NCBI RefSeq assembly: GCF_026684035.1
Contig: NZ_CP113361.1
Coordinates: 744,001 to 808,000 of the forward strand
Source of the DNA: Methanogenium organophilum
GTDB lineage: Archaea > Halobacteriota > Methanomicrobia > Methanomicrobiales > Methanomicrobiaceae
Reading direction: 5' to 3'
Length of the DNA: 64,000 bases
The notes under the pieces were generated by a model that saw nothing but the letters and a program-made list of their open reading frames with translations, was not told where the DNA came from and did not search any database. Numbering within the stretch: the stretch's first letter is position 1; each line of letters starts with the position of its first letter. The translations under genes were made by a program, and so were the position numbers. Below are positions 46,821 to 56,616 of this stretch, one piece after another.

Positions 46821-47927
46821 ATGGCATTCATTGATTTAGGAGAGACATTCTTCACTATCATTCTCGTACTCGCAATCATTCTCATCTTTGCAAAAGGTGT
46901 GGTGATTGTGCAGCCCTACCAGCAGGCGCTGGAAATACGACTGGGCCAGTACCGGGGGCGGCTGAATCCCGGATTCCGGTGGGTGATTCCCTTCATCACA
47001 GATATCATCAAAATAGACCTGAGAACGCAGGTGATGGACGTACCCCGTCAGGAGGTCATCACCAAGGATAACTCGCCAACAAACGTGGACGCCATCGTCT
47101 ACGTCCGTGTGGTTGACCCGGAGAAGTCTGCCTTTGAGGTATCTAACTTCCGGATGGCAACCGTTGCCCTCGCCCAGACCAGTCTGCGTGGCATAATTGG
47201 TGACATGGAACTTGATGAGATACTCTATAACCGCGAACTGATCAACACGCGGCTGCGCGACATCCTCGACCGCGAGACCGATCAGTGGGGAGTAAAAGTC
47301 GAGCGGGTAGAAATCAAAGAGGTAGACCCGGTCGGTGCCGTCAAGCAGGCGATGACCGAACAGACGGCAGCAGAGCGTGAACGCCGGGCGGCAATCCTGC
47401 GTGCAGATGGTGAGAAGCGCTCAGCGATACTCACCGCAGAAGGTACGCGCCAGTCAATGATCCTCGAAGCAGAGGGCGACCGCCAGAGCAAGATTCTCCG
47501 GGCAGAAGGTGACAGAAAATCCCGCATCCTGCAGGCACAGGGTGAGGCACAGGGTCTGCGCATTCTCTCCCTTGGGTCACGGCCACTTGATAAAAAAGCG
47601 ATTACGGTCCTCTCCCTTGATGCTCTCAAGCAGATGTCTGACGGGCAGGCAACAAAGATCATCTTCCCGTTCGAACTGTCAGGACTCATTAAACAGAGTG
47701 CACGGTTCCTCGGCGAAGAGGCAGAGGAACTCATCGACGAGGACTGGAAAGAGATTGCACTGGACGAATCCATCCTCGGAAAGTCTCCCGCTGAAGAGGG
47801 AATTGAGGACGCGGCAAAGTATGTGAAAGAGATTGAAAAGAAGATCCAGACCCTGGAAGACCCGACCACCCCGGTGAACGAAGATACTGCAACCCCGGCA
47901 GATACCCCGCTTACCGGTATGGAATAA
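46821..47927 (+). CDS. SPFH/stomatin-family membrane protein
   Basis: 368 residues; ATG at 46821 with GAGGT upstream, 4 bases after nfeD. A N-terminal membrane segment (8-26) is followed by the band-7 domain (about 27-190: QALEIRLGQYRGRLNPGFRW, IVYVRVVDPEKSAFEV, WGVKVERVEIKEVDP). A helical coil follows, built of about five 11-residue repeats of the form S-ILRAEGDR-. The tail is acidic and threonine/proline rich. It likely assembles large rings on the membrane with the NfeD-like partner. Confidence 0.92.
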   Translation: MAFIDLGETFFTIILVLAIILIFAKGVVIVQPYQQALEIRLGQYRGRLNPGFRWVIPFITDIIKIDLRTQVMDVPRQEVITKDNSPTNVDAIVYVRVVDPEKSAFEVSNFRMATVALAQTSLRGIIGDMELDEILYNRELINTRLRDILDRETDQWGVKVERVEIKEVDPVGAVKQAMTEQTAAERERRAAILRADGEKRSAILTAEGTRQSMILEAEGDRQSKILRAEGDRKSRILQAQGEAQGLRILSLGSRPLDKKAITVLSLDALKQMSDGQATKIIFPFELSGLIKQSARFLGEEAEELIDEDWKEIALDESILGKSPAEEGIEDAAKYVKEIEKKIQTLEDPTTPVNEDTATPADTPLTGME

Positions 47928-47936
47928 TTCTCTTTT

Positions 47937-47956
47937 CATCCATTTTTTATTTTGAA
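47937..47956 (+). terminator. T-rich tract after the stomatin gene
   Basis: CATCCATTTTTTATTTTGAA follows the stop codon by 9 bases. It is a plausible archaeal terminator for the nfeD-stomatin unit. Confidence 0.35.
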
Positions 47957-48144
47957 TCTCCGTTATCACGGGGATGAACTCTCATTCGCGCCGGCATAGT
48001 ACCGCTCTTCTGTTCCCTGCCCACGAACTCCTGATAGCATCTCGCAAACCTCCGGTAACCTCAATGATAAAGTGCGGGTACATGCAATAATATAGGCAAG
48101 GAGTATCAGCCGGCTTTCTACTCCGGTCGGGAAGGGGATATCAG

Positions 48145-49731
48145 GTGAAATATATTGTTGTAACAGGCGGTGTGATGAGTGGCCTCGGAAAAGGCATCAC
48201 CACCGCATCAATCGGCCGATTGCTAAAAAACCGCGGGTATGCGGTGACCGCGGTCAAAATAGACCCATACCTGAATATTGACGCAGGTACGATGAATCCG
48301 GGCCAGCACGGAGAGGTTTATGTCCTCTCGGACGGTGGGGAAGTTGACCTGGATTTGGGTAATTATGAACGGTTTCTGGATATTGAACTAACATCCGCTC
48401 ATAACATCACTACCGGGAAGGTCTACCGGGAAGTCATCGAGAAGGAACGGCGCGGAGACTATCTGGGTGCTACGGTTCAGATCATTCCGCATATCACCGC
48501 CCAGATCAAGGAATTTATCGCGCATGCCGCGACCCTTCAGGTCACTGCCGGTGAAGTCCCCGAGATCTGTATGGTGGAGGTCGGCGGTACCGTAGGCGAC
48601 ATTGAGAGCATGCCGTTTCTCGAGGCAGTTCGTGAGATGCGCGCCGAACTCCCAAAGGAGGACATGGCACTCGTTCATGTCACCCTGGTTCCCGCAGACA
48701 ATATGGGCGACCACAAGACCAAACCGACACAGCACTCGGTGAAGGCACTGCGGGAACTCGGGCTCCAGCCGGATGTCATCGTCGGCAGAAGCGACTACAT
48801 CATGAGCCCTTCCACCAAGAAGAAGATCTCCGCATTTACCGATGTGTCCGCAAAGGCGGTCATCAGTGCAATCACCGCGCCTGACATCTACCAGGTTCCG
48901 ATGGAAATGGAAAAAGAAGGCCTTGCTGAAGTGATAACCGAACAACTGCACCTGAAGGCCCGCGAACCGGAGAACAGCTGGTACACCCTCATCAGCCGGG
49001 AGAGCACTGCCCGTGTCAGCATCGCCATCGTGAGCAAATATGGTATCGAGGATGTCTATATCTCCATAAAGGAGTCGCTGAAGCATGCCGGGTTTGCCCT
49101 TTCAACAGAAGTGGATATCCGGTGGCTTGATGCAGAGACATTTTCCACCAGTGAACTCGCAGATGTGGATGGCATTCTGGTGCCCGGCGGATTTGGCCAC
49201 CGGGGCATTGAGGGGAAAATCAAGGCCATAAAATATGCACGAACTCACAGTAAGCCTTATCTCGGCCTCTGTCTGGGATTCCAGCTCGCTGTTATCGAAT
49301 ACGCCCGCAATGTGGCAGGGATTCCTGATGCGACAAGCGAAGAGATGGGACCCGGCTCCCATGTCATCGCCATTCTCCCCGAACAGGAAGAAGTGGAGGA
49401 TCTGGGTGGCACAATGCGCCTCGGGAACTGCACCGCAGACCTCCGCAGGGGAACCCGTGTGCATGCACTCTATGGCACCGACACCATCACCGAACGCCAT
49501 CGCCACCGCTATGAGGTGAACCCGGAATATATCGAACAACTGGAAGAGGCAGGACTTGTCTTCTCCGGCACCTGCGGGCCCCGGATGGAGACCTGTGAAC
49601 TAAACCAGGAGACATTCTTCCTTGCAACCCAGTTTCACCCGGAATTCAAATCGACACCAACCCACCCGTCACCCCCCTATGTCGGCTTTGTTGAGGCATG
49701 CCGGAAACAAAAAATACTGAATCAGGAGTAG
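48145..49731 (+). CDS. pyrG: CTP synthase
   Basis: 528 residues. It aminates UTP to CTP with glutamine-derived ammonia. The synthase half starts [20 protein letters not shown] and has [20 protein letters not shown] and [15 protein letters not shown]. The class I amidotransferase half (about 290-525) has the nucleophile in [15 protein letters not shown] and the His-Glu pair in [16 protein letters not shown]. The GTG start is set by AAGGGGATATCAG upstream. The first gene of a plus-strand run through 53970. Confidence 0.97.
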   Translation: MKYIVVTGGVMSGLGKGITTASIGRLLKNRGYAVTAVKIDPYLNIDAGTMNPGQHGEVYVLSDGGEVDLDLGNYERFLDIELTSAHNITTGKVYREVIEKERRGDYLGATVQIIPHITAQIKEFIAHAATLQVTAGEVPEICMVEVGGTVGDIESMPFLEAVREMRAELPKEDMALVHVTLVPADNMGDHKTKPTQHSVKALRELGLQPDVIVGRSDYIMSPSTKKKISAFTDVSAKAVISAITAPDIYQVPMEMEKEGLAEVITEQLHLKAREPENSWYTLISRESTARVSIAIVSKYGIEDVYISIKESLKHAGFALSTEVDIRWLDAETFSTSELADVDGILVPGGFGHRGIEGKIKAIKYARTHSKPYLGLCLGFQLAVIEYARNVAGIPDATSEEMGPGSHVIAILPEQEEVEDLGGTMRLGNCTADLRRGTRVHALYGTDTITERHRHRYEVNPEYIEQLEEAGLVFSGTCGPRMETCELNQETFFLATQFHPEFKSTPTHPSPPYVGFVEACRKQKILNQE

Positions 49732-49737
49732 GACATC

Positions 49738-50655
49738 ATGGTAAAAGCAGAGAAATTTATCGAGGAAGCAATTGCAGATATCCGGCAGAAGGCCGGCGAT
49801 GACTACGTCGTTATGGCACTTTCCGGTGGTGTGGACAGTTCTGTCTGCGCAGAACTTGCAAAGCGGGCAATCGGCGAACGGTTGATCCCCATCTATGTGG
49901 ACACCGGTCTGATGCGAAAAGGCGAGAGCGACCGGATTCGTGAACTCTTCAGTGATATTAACCTGAAGATGGTCGACGCCGCAGATGAGTTCATCTCGGC
50001 CCTCTCAGGCGTCACCGACCCTGAGGAGAAACGTAAAATCATCGGTGAGAAGTTCATCCGTGTCTTTGAACGTGAAGCACGTGAGACAAAGGCTGCATAC
50101 CTGCTGCAGGGCACCATCTACCCTGACATCATCGAGAGCGAGGGCGGCATCAAAAGCCATCACAATGTCGGTGGCCTCCCGGTGGATATTGACTTCAAGG
50201 GAGTCATCGAACCGCTTGTTGACCTCTATAAGGATGAGGTTCGGGAAGTAGCCGGAGCCCTTGCAATGCCTGTTGAGATCCAGCACCGGATGCCCTTCCC
50301 CGGCCCCGGACTTGCTGTTCGTTGTGTGGGTGAGGTCACAGAAGAAAAGATTGCAATTGTCCGTGAGGCAAACGCCATCGCTGAAGAGGAACTCGTCGAA
50401 CAGTTCAAGCCATGGCAGTGCCTTGCAGCAGTCATTGGTCTCGGCACCGGTGTGAAAGGGGATATCCGCCTCCACGGATGGATTGTCGCAGTTCGTGCGG
50501 TATACTCCCGTGATGCAATGACCGCAGAACCGGTCGAAGTCCCGTGGGAGAACCTCCACCGCATTGCATCCAGAATTACTGCAGAAATTCCAGGTGTCTC
50601 CCGTGTGGTCTATGACATCACCCCAAAACCACCGGCAACCATCGAATACGAGTAA
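49738..50655 (+). CDS. guaA: GMP synthase, ATP-pyrophosphatase subunit
   Basis: 305 residues. It activates XMP with ATP and aminates it to GMP. The PP-loop is [16 protein letters not shown], and the C-terminal dimerisation half has [15 protein letters not shown] and the closing [12 protein letters not shown]. As in most archaea the glutaminase is a separate protein, and it is not in this window. Six bases separate it from pyrG, making a nucleotide-amination operon. Confidence 0.96.
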   Translation: MVKAEKFIEEAIADIRQKAGDDYVVMALSGGVDSSVCAELAKRAIGERLIPIYVDTGLMRKGESDRIRELFSDINLKMVDAADEFISALSGVTDPEEKRKIIGEKFIRVFEREARETKAAYLLQGTIYPDIIESEGGIKSHHNVGGLPVDIDFKGVIEPLVDLYKDEVREVAGALAMPVEIQHRMPFPGPGLAVRCVGEVTEEKIAIVREANAIAEEELVEQFKPWQCLAAVIGLGTGVKGDIRLHGWIVAVRAVYSRDAMTAEPVEVPWENLHRIASRITAEIPGVSRVVYDITPKPPATIEYE

Positions 50656-50689
50656 TACGAGTGAATAAGAGAGAAAGGAAGCGAACATA

Positions 50690-51823
50690 ATGGTACAGAA
50701 TGAATACCGCGATATGTGTGACACATACCTGATGCGCAACTTCAGCCGTGATATTTTAATCACGCGGGGCAAAGGCGCACGAGTGTGGGACGATGAGGAT
50801 AACGAATATATTGACTGTGTGGCAGGCATTGCTGTCTGTTCCACCGGCCACTGCCACCCCAAGGTCGCTGAAGCCATCTGCCGCCAGGCGCAGGAGCTTA
50901 TCCACATCTCAAACCTCTTCTACATCCCCGGACAGGCGCAGCTTGCAAAACGGATTGTAGAGAAGTCAGGTCTCAAAGGCGGACGTGTCTTCTTCTCCAA
51001 TTCCGGCAGTGAAGCCGTTGAAGCAGCGGTGAAACTTGCCCGTGTGCGTACGGGGAAGAAGCGATTCATCGCATTCCGCTCCGGATTCCACGGACGTACA
51101 TATGGGGCCCTCTCCCTGACACACAAGGAAGACTACCGTCTCCCCTTTACTCCTCTCCCCTATGAATGTGAATTCGTTAAATATGGCGACCTCGAAGGCC
51201 TGAAAGCTGTCATGGATGAAACAGTTGCCGCAGTCATCATCGAACCGGTGCAGGGCGAAGCAGGAGTCATTCCCGCACCGGAAGGATTCATGGAGGATGT
51301 CCGCAAAGTCTGCAACGAGAATGACGCTCTCATGATCGTTGACGAGGTGCAGACCGGATTCGGGCGTACCGGTACATGGTTTGCCTTCCAGCACTCTACC
51401 GCCAAACCGGACATTATCACGATGGCAAAGGGCATCGCCTCCGGATTCCCAATGGGTGGCATCGTCGCACGCGAGGGACTGGAGTTCCTCCCCGGTGAGC
51501 ACGGTGGCACGTTCAACGGCGGCCCGCTCGCCTGCGCCGCGGCACACGCCACGATAGATGTCCTTGAGGAGATCATCGGTGATATCGAACGCAAGGGGGC
51601 ACGGTTCCGTGATGGTCTCGCCGCATACAATCCCCGCCAGCGGGGTCTGATGATCGGCATCACTCTGGGAGACCGTTGCGCACCGGTGAAGCAGTACTGT
51701 GAGGAGCACGGGGTGCTCGTCAACTGCACCAGCGGAAACCTCCGTCTCGTCCCGCCGCTCGTCATCACCGACGAGGAGATAGATCAGGCGGTCAGGGTCA
51801 TCAATGAAGCACTTAATTCGTAA
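50690..51823 (+). CDS. argD: Acetylornithine aminotransferase
   Basis: 377 residues, class III PLP aminotransferase of arginine synthesis (may also act on succinyl-diaminopimelate). Seen: FSRDILITRGKGARVWDDED at the start, FHGRTYGALS, the PLP-aspartate LMIVDEVQTGFGRTG, the Schiff-base lysine in ITMAKGIASGFPMGG and a C-terminal NCTSGNLRLVPPLVIT. The stop overlaps the hisC start by 20 bases. It could accept several related acyl-amino substrates. Confidence 0.92.
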   Translation: MVQNEYRDMCDTYLMRNFSRDILITRGKGARVWDDEDNEYIDCVAGIAVCSTGHCHPKVAEAICRQAQELIHISNLFYIPGQAQLAKRIVEKSGLKGGRVFFSNSGSEAVEAAVKLARVRTGKKRFIAFRSGFHGRTYGALSLTHKEDYRLPFTPLPYECEFVKYGDLEGLKAVMDETVAAVIIEPVQGEAGVIPAPEGFMEDVRKVCNENDALMIVDEVQTGFGRTGTWFAFQHSTAKPDIITMAKGIASGFPMGGIVAREGLEFLPGEHGGTFNGGPLACAAAHATIDVLEEIIGDIERKGARFRDGLAAYNPRQRGLMIGITLGDRCAPVKQYCEEHGVLVNCTSGNLRLVPPLVITDEEIDQAVRVINEALNS

Positions 51824-52868
51824 GGAATTTCTGGAACAGGGATACGTCTTTGCGACACGGGCAGCGGAGATTGCCCGTGCCGCGGGACACACCCGCCCCG
51901 CACGCCTCGCGAGCAATGAAAACCCCTATCCGCCTTCACCCAAGGCAATCAAAGCGGCAGAAGACGTTCTGCCACATACCAACCGCTACCCGGACGAGAC
52001 CAACCGGGCGTTCATCGATGCACTGAAAGAACGCCACGGCGAGTACCACTTTGTCGCAAGTGTCGGAATGGACGGGATTATTGATACGGTCATCCGCACC
52101 ATCATCTCCGACGGAGATCGTGTCGCGGTGGCAACACCCACCTACTCCTACTACGGGCTTGCAGTCCAGGCACAGGGCGGTGTAACGGTATCCGTGCCAC
52201 GGAAGGCGGACTTCTCCGTTGACCCGCACGCCTTCTGCCGGGACGCGGCAGGGACAAAACTGGCCTTCCTCTGCACCCCGAACAACCCGACCGGGACGAC
52301 GGAGACGACGGAGACAATTGCTGCGATCTGCGAAAACTATGAAGGCATCCTCTTCCTCGATTGTGCCTATATCGAGTTTGACGAAACCGACTACCGCCCC
52401 CTGATGGAGAAATACGAGAACCTTATCATCGGGAGAACAATGTCGAAGGCCTACTCCCTCGCAGGGCTTCGGGTCGGGTACTCATTCGTGCCGGCATGGT
52501 ATGAACCGATATACCACCGGGCGGCAACCCCCTTCACCCTCAACATGGTCTCGCAGGCAGCAGCAGCAGCTGCACTGGAGGACACTGACCATGTGGAGCG
52601 GATCGTCACGATGGTGAAAGAATGGCGAAAGCGATTCATGGACGAATGCCCCTATCCGGTCGTCCCCGGCGGGGCGAACTATGTGATGGTGGATGTGGCC
52701 CCCGGAAGGGCAGATGATATGGTGACAGAACTGGCACAGAAAGGGGTCATCGTGCGTTCCTGCGCGAGCTTCCCCGGCCTCCCGGAGCACTATATCCGCG
52801 TCTCCATCGGTGAACCGTGGGAGAACGAGGCGTTCCTCACCGCTATCCGGGAACTATACCAGCCATGA
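51804..52868 (+). CDS. hisC: Histidinol-phosphate aminotransferase
   Basis: 354 residues, class I/II PLP aminotransferase. Family marks: RLASNENPYPPSPKAIKA at about 30-47, the Asn-Pro LCTPNNPTGT, the PLP lysine in GRTMSKAYSLAGLRVGYSF, and a C-terminal substrate Arg in HYIRVSIGEP. It overlaps argD by 20 bases and the next gene by 4. hisD is unlinked, so his genes are scattered in this genome. Confidence 0.93.
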   Translation: MKHLIRKEFLEQGYVFATRAAEIARAAGHTRPARLASNENPYPPSPKAIKAAEDVLPHTNRYPDETNRAFIDALKERHGEYHFVASVGMDGIIDTVIRTIISDGDRVAVATPTYSYYGLAVQAQGGVTVSVPRKADFSVDPHAFCRDAAGTKLAFLCTPNNPTGTTETTETIAAICENYEGILFLDCAYIEFDETDYRPLMEKYENLIIGRTMSKAYSLAGLRVGYSFVPAWYEPIYHRAATPFTLNMVSQAAAAAALEDTDHVERIVTMVKEWRKRFMDECPYPVVPGGANYVMVDVAPGRADDMVTELAQKGVIVRSCASFPGLPEHYIRVSIGEPWENEAFLTAIRELYQP

Positions 52869-53377
52869 TGACCGCACTGACCGGGACACCCGGTACCGGA
52901 AAGACGACCATTGCGGCCATCTTCACCGCACGGGGTATACCGGTCGTCTCCCAGAAGGAAACGATGGGGCCTCATATCCTTGAGCATGACGCGGACCGCG
53001 ACACCGATATCATCGACGAGGATGCATGGGTTGACGCCTTTGTGCCGATGGAAGGGATCATTGAGGGGCACCTCACTCATCTCCTGCCGGCAGACCGGGT
53101 GGTTGTGCTCCGCTGCCGCCCGGATATCCTCGCCGCACGCCTGAGAGCACGCGGCTATAGTGAGGAGAAGGTGCAGGAGAATGCAGAAGCAGAAGCGCTC
53201 GATGCCATTCTCATCGAGACGCTGGAAGTGCATCCTGAGGAACAGATCACGGTGATTGACACCACTGATCAAAGCCCGGAGCAGACCGCGGATGAAATCG
53301 AGGCATTTATCCGTGGTGATGCGCCACATTCCCTCGCAGTACCTGACTGGTCAGAATATTTAGGAAGACGTGTATGA
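52865..53377 (+). CDS. Adenylate-kinase-like NTPase (AK6/Fap7 type)
   Basis: 170 residues. The P-loop is at the very N-terminus (ALTGTPGTGKTTIAAIF), as in AK6/Fap7. The rest follows the small lid-less NMP kinase pattern: DIIDEDAW, VVVLRCRPDILAARLRARGY, then EKVQENAEAEALD. The eukaryotic counterpart acts in late 40S ribosome maturation, and archaeal members bind Rps11. ATGATG with the hisC stop nested (ATGA) sets the start. It overlaps the next gene by 4 bases. Confidence 0.85.
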   Translation: MMTALTGTPGTGKTTIAAIFTARGIPVVSQKETMGPHILEHDADRDTDIIDEDAWVDAFVPMEGIIEGHLTHLLPADRVVVLRCRPDILAARLRARGYSEEKVQENAEAEALDAILIETLEVHPEEQITVIDTTDQSPEQTADEIEAFIRGDAPHSLAVPDWSEYLGRRV

Positions 53378-53970
53378 CAGTAGATAACCTCCGCCCCCGT
53401 GTCCAGTGGATCGTTGAACCGGTAGCGAAGGGGATGGCAAAGGTCGGGTTCACCCCGAATGCCTGCTCTGTCATTTCATTTCTGGTGGCAATCGCCGCCG
53501 GAGCTGCATTCTATTTCGAAGAACCAATATTGGGCGTCGTCTGCGTCCTTTTGAACGCCTTCTTCGACGGGGTGGACGGAGCTATTGCCCGTGTGATGGG
53601 TAGTGCAGGGGCAAAAGGGGACTTCCTCGACCATGTCATCGACCGCTACGCAGACATCTTCATCATCTGCGGCATATTCGCAGGCCCTCTCGCCTCCCCC
53701 TTCATCGGTGTCTTCGGGCTCACCGGTGTCCTGATGTCATCCTATCTTGGGACACAGTCACAGGCGGTGGGTGTGGGTCGGGTCTACGGCGGCATTCTCG
53801 GGAGGGCAGACCGCCTGCTCCTGTTGATCGTCTTCGGCATCGCCGCTGCATTTATTCCGGGTGCCGTGTATGCAGGTCTCACGGTGATGGATGTGATGCT
53901 GATCATCTTCGGTGTCTTCGGACATATCACAGCTGCCCAGCGGTTCTACGGAACCTGGAAACAGCTCTGA
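53374..53970 (+). CDS. CDP-alcohol phosphatidyltransferase (archaetidylinositol phosphate synthase-like)
   Basis: 198 residues with six membrane helices. The CDP-alcohol signature DG-DG-AR---G---D---D is present as DGVDGAIARVMGSAGAKGDF then LDHVIDR. The C-terminal part fits archaeal enzymes joining CDP-archaeol and an inositol or glycerol phosphate. Adjacent AK6-like genes are common in methanogens. The polar head group is inferred, not shown. A T-rich terminator follows. Confidence 0.85.
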   Translation: MTVDNLRPRVQWIVEPVAKGMAKVGFTPNACSVISFLVAIAAGAAFYFEEPILGVVCVLLNAFFDGVDGAIARVMGSAGAKGDFLDHVIDRYADIFIICGIFAGPLASPFIGVFGLTGVLMSSYLGTQSQAVGVGRVYGGILGRADRLLLLIVFGIAAAFIPGAVYAGLTVMDVMLIIFGVFGHITAAQRFYGTWKQL

Positions 53971-53996
53971 TTTTTTATTTTTTATTTATTTTCCAG
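53971..53996 (+). terminator. T-rich terminator of the pyrG-to-AIPS run
   Basis: TTTTTTATTTTTTATTTATT begins directly after the stop codon of the phosphatidyltransferase gene. Such runs end archaeal transcripts. Confidence 0.55.
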
Positions 53997-54080
53997 TATC
54001 TCTCGTTACGTCCGTTTTCTTTCAATATAGACAATAAAAACCCGAATTGAGTGCAACCGTAGTAAATACTCCTCTCACCC

Positions 54081-54118
54081 GCCCGGCATACGCCGGGCTC
54101 CCCATCTCCCACGGGGAG
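54081..54118. repeat. Two tandem GC-rich hairpins in a gene-free gap
   Basis: GCCCGGC-ATAC-GCCGGGC (54081-54098, perfect) is directly followed by CTCCCC-ATCTCCCA-CGGGGAG (54098-54118). They lie in the 270-base gap 53997-54264 that otherwise holds only the AT-rich promoter region of rsgA (CAGATACCATATATC near 54238). The pattern recalls the right-end hairpins of IS200/IS605 elements, but no tnpA or tnpB sequence is visible. Confidence 0.45.
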
Positions 54119-54270
54119 AGGCAGTTCATGCGATGGGACATTTGAATTGAATGTGAGGCACAGACCAGCCCAACAGGTAATTCGGCACATAAAAATTCCG
54201 CCAAATTCACCCCCCTGCAAAAGAGAAATAAACACATCAGATACCATATATCTAATAAACGAGGATGAAC

Positions 54271-55380
54271 ATGGAGAATTCTCATGAGTCTTCTGACCGG
54301 ACAGAACGGACAGATACAACCGCATCCCTCCACACACCCGGGTGGAACAAAGAACAGGAAGAGGCATTCACCCGCTACACCGGCCCCTATCTCGCGGGCA
54401 GGGTCACGTCACGCCACAAGACGGCCTTTGACGTGCTCCTCCCCCAGGGAGAGACTGGCCGCGTGGGGGCATCAGGTGCCCTCCGGCGCCTCGGAAAGAT
54501 ACCTGCGGTAGGCGACTTCGTGGTAGTCCTCGACCAGCCGGATTCCGGCACCCGGATGATCGTCGACATCCTTCCCCGGCACGGTACCCTCTCCCGCGGC
54601 GCACCGGGTGAGGGCGGGGGCTCCCAGGTGATCGCTGCAAACCTCGATACGGTCTTCATCGTCACCGCGGCAGGCGGTGACTTCAATATCAGACGGCTGG
54701 AACGCTATCTTGCGGTCGTGCACGCATCCGGTGCCCGGCCGGTCATCGTCATCAACAAAGCGGACCTCACAGAGGATACGGACGCACTCGTCGAAGAGAC
54801 CGTCGCCATCGCCGGGGATACACCGGTCGTTGCAATCAGTGCCCGTGAAGGGGGTGGCATTGAAGAACTCAGCCCATTCCTCCCTGCAGGCACCACCGTC
54901 GCCCTCGTCGGCTCATCCGGGGTCGGCAAGTCCACCCTCATCAACACACTTCTCACGACCTCTGTGCAGGAGACACGGGACGTGCGGGACTATGACGAAC
55001 GGGGGCGCCACACCACCACTGTCCGCCAGCTCTTCTCTCTTCCCGGCGGGGCAATGGTCATTGACAACCCGGGTGTCCGTGAAATCCAGCTCGGGAATGC
55101 CGCCGCAGGACTGGAAGAGACCTTCGCGGACATCGCTGAATTTGCCGCGGACTGCCGCTACCGCGACTGCCGGCATGACGGGGAGCCCGGTTGTGCCGTG
55201 CAGGAAGCGGCGGATGCGGGGCTTCTTTCTGAGGCGCGTCTTCTCTCCTACCGCCGGCTCATGAAGGAGGCAGGGTTTCAGGCGGAGAAAAATGATATTG
55301 GTCTCAAACGGCTTGAGAAGAAGAAATACAAGTGGATTGGAAAAGCCGCAAAGGATCTGAACAGAGAGAAGGGCAGATAG
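54271..55380 (+). CDS. rsgA: Ribosome small-subunit-dependent GTPase A
   Basis: 369 residues. Circularly permuted GTPase: the G4 motif INKADLTED (about residues 165-175) precedes G1 GSSGVGKSTLINTLL (about 215), and G3 is DNPGVRE. A N-terminal OB-fold lies at about 45-100. The C-terminal zinc motif ends DCRYRDCRHDGEPGC. In bacteria it checks 30S maturation; archaeal copies are less usual and may be transferred. The ATG at 54271 has GAGG six bases upstream; the ATG two codons earlier lies inside the spacer. Confidence 0.93.
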   Translation: MENSHESSDRTERTDTTASLHTPGWNKEQEEAFTRYTGPYLAGRVTSRHKTAFDVLLPQGETGRVGASGALRRLGKIPAVGDFVVVLDQPDSGTRMIVDILPRHGTLSRGAPGEGGGSQVIAANLDTVFIVTAAGGDFNIRRLERYLAVVHASGARPVIVINKADLTEDTDALVEETVAIAGDTPVVAISAREGGGIEELSPFLPAGTTVALVGSSGVGKSTLINTLLTTSVQETRDVRDYDERGRHTTTVRQLFSLPGGAMVIDNPGVREIQLGNAAAGLEETFADIAEFAADCRYRDCRHDGEPGCAVQEAADAGLLSEARLLSYRRLMKEAGFQAEKNDIGLKRLEKKKYKWIGKAAKDLNREKGR

Positions 55381-55401
55381 AAGGGGGCCTGCATCCTCCC
55401 C

Positions 55402-56589
55402 TTACTGATCATGGTTCCGGAAATGCCGCTTCGGGATTAAGAGTTCCCGGGCGACCGACTCAAAGTATTTGTCGGTCATCCCCGCGATATAGTCACGCAC
55501 CTGTTCTGCAGGCGAGGCCTTCTCCAGATATGCCGGTGAGACCCACTCCGCACGGATGAGGTCTTTAAAGATGAGTGAGTCCGTCCGCTCTTCTTCGACA
55601 TCTCCGAGGAACCGTTCAAAGAGCACACCGTAGAGATTTTTGATGAGCGGGTCCTGCGCATGCAGGACCTCATTCTCATAGATATTCGCGTAATTGTATT
55701 GTTTCAGCGCCTGCACGCAGTCAGACACTTCCGGTGAGAAACGGACTTCTCCGTTGTCAAAACTGCAGGCGATCACGTCCCGGCAGACCGTGTCGATGAT
55801 GGACGCATTATACCGGCGATGATCACCCCTAAGAGAGAACATCGTCCGGCACTCCTCCGGGAGACCGGGAAGGGAGCGGTCGAGACATCCTATCTCGATT
55901 GCGTCCTGCAGGTCACGCCCGAGGTACGCGATGGTGTCTGCGATGCGCACCACACATCCCTCAACGGTGCCGGGGGTCTGGTCCTTTTTCTGCTGCATGA
56001 TCTCCCGTTTCCGGGACAGCCCGTCCCAGTCCGTGATCGGGTCGGGGGTGAGGCGGGCGTTATGCACCTCCCCGTCATGACAGAGGATGCCATCTAAGAC
56101 CTGCAGGGTGAGATTCGTATCCTCTATGGTGTCAAGAAACTGTATACTCTGCACGTTATGACAAAACCGGCCAGTATGATGGAATTCACAGAGTTCCGAG
56201 AGACATTTTTCCCCGAAGTGGCCGTAGGGCGGATGGCCGATATCGTGCCCGAGCGCAATCGCCTCGATTAAGTCCTCGTTCAGGGAGAGGGCACGCCCGA
56301 TGGTCCGTCCGATTTTTGCCACCAGCTGGATGTGAATCGCCCGGTGGGTGATATGCTCGTTATCCAGCAGGTAGAAGACCTGCGTCTTGTCGATATAGCG
56401 TGAGAATGCCCGTGAGTGTATGATGCGGTCGATATCCCGGAAGAACGGGGGGCGGATGACCAGGTCCTCCGGAGGGCCGCCGTCCCTGCGGATGGCCGCA
56501 TCATTACGGCAGGCATGACACGAGAGGAGTGACGCCCGTTCCTCCGTCCGTTGCGTGATGGCGTCCCGCTGTGCATCCGTGATCTGCAT
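55402..56589 (-). CDS. dgt: dNTP triphosphohydrolase (dGTPase family, HD domain)
   Basis: 395 residues. HD-domain marks: SRYIDKTQVFYLLDNEHITH, then HRAIHIQLVAKIGRTIGRAL, and the metal motif AIALGHDIGHPPYGHFGEK. A distal NARLTPDPITDWDGLSRKRE and CVVRIADTIAYLGRDLQDAI complete the core. It converts dNTP to the nucleoside and tripolyphosphate, controlling dNTP pools or phage defence. The gene converges with rsgA and follows the MATE gene by 27 bases. Confidence 0.9.
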   Translation of the reverse strand: MQITDAQRDAITQRTEERASLLSCHACRNDAAIRRDGGPPEDLVIRPPFFRDIDRIIHSRAFSRYIDKTQVFYLLDNEHITHRAIHIQLVAKIGRTIGRALSLNEDLIEAIALGHDIGHPPYGHFGEKCLSELCEFHHTGRFCHNVQSIQFLDTIEDTNLTLQVLDGILCHDGEVHNARLTPDPITDWDGLSRKREIMQQKKDQTPGTVEGCVVRIADTIAYLGRDLQDAIEIGCLDRSLPGLPEECRTMFSLRGDHRRYNASIIDTVCRDVIACSFDNGEVRFSPEVSDCVQALKQYNYANIYENEVLHAQDPLIKNLYGVLFERFLGDVEEERTDSLIFKDLIRAEWVSPAYLEKASPAEQVRDYIAGMTDKYFESVARELLIPKRHFRNHDQ

Positions 56590-56616
56590 TGCATGAGCAT
56601 TACCCGGCCCACCTGA

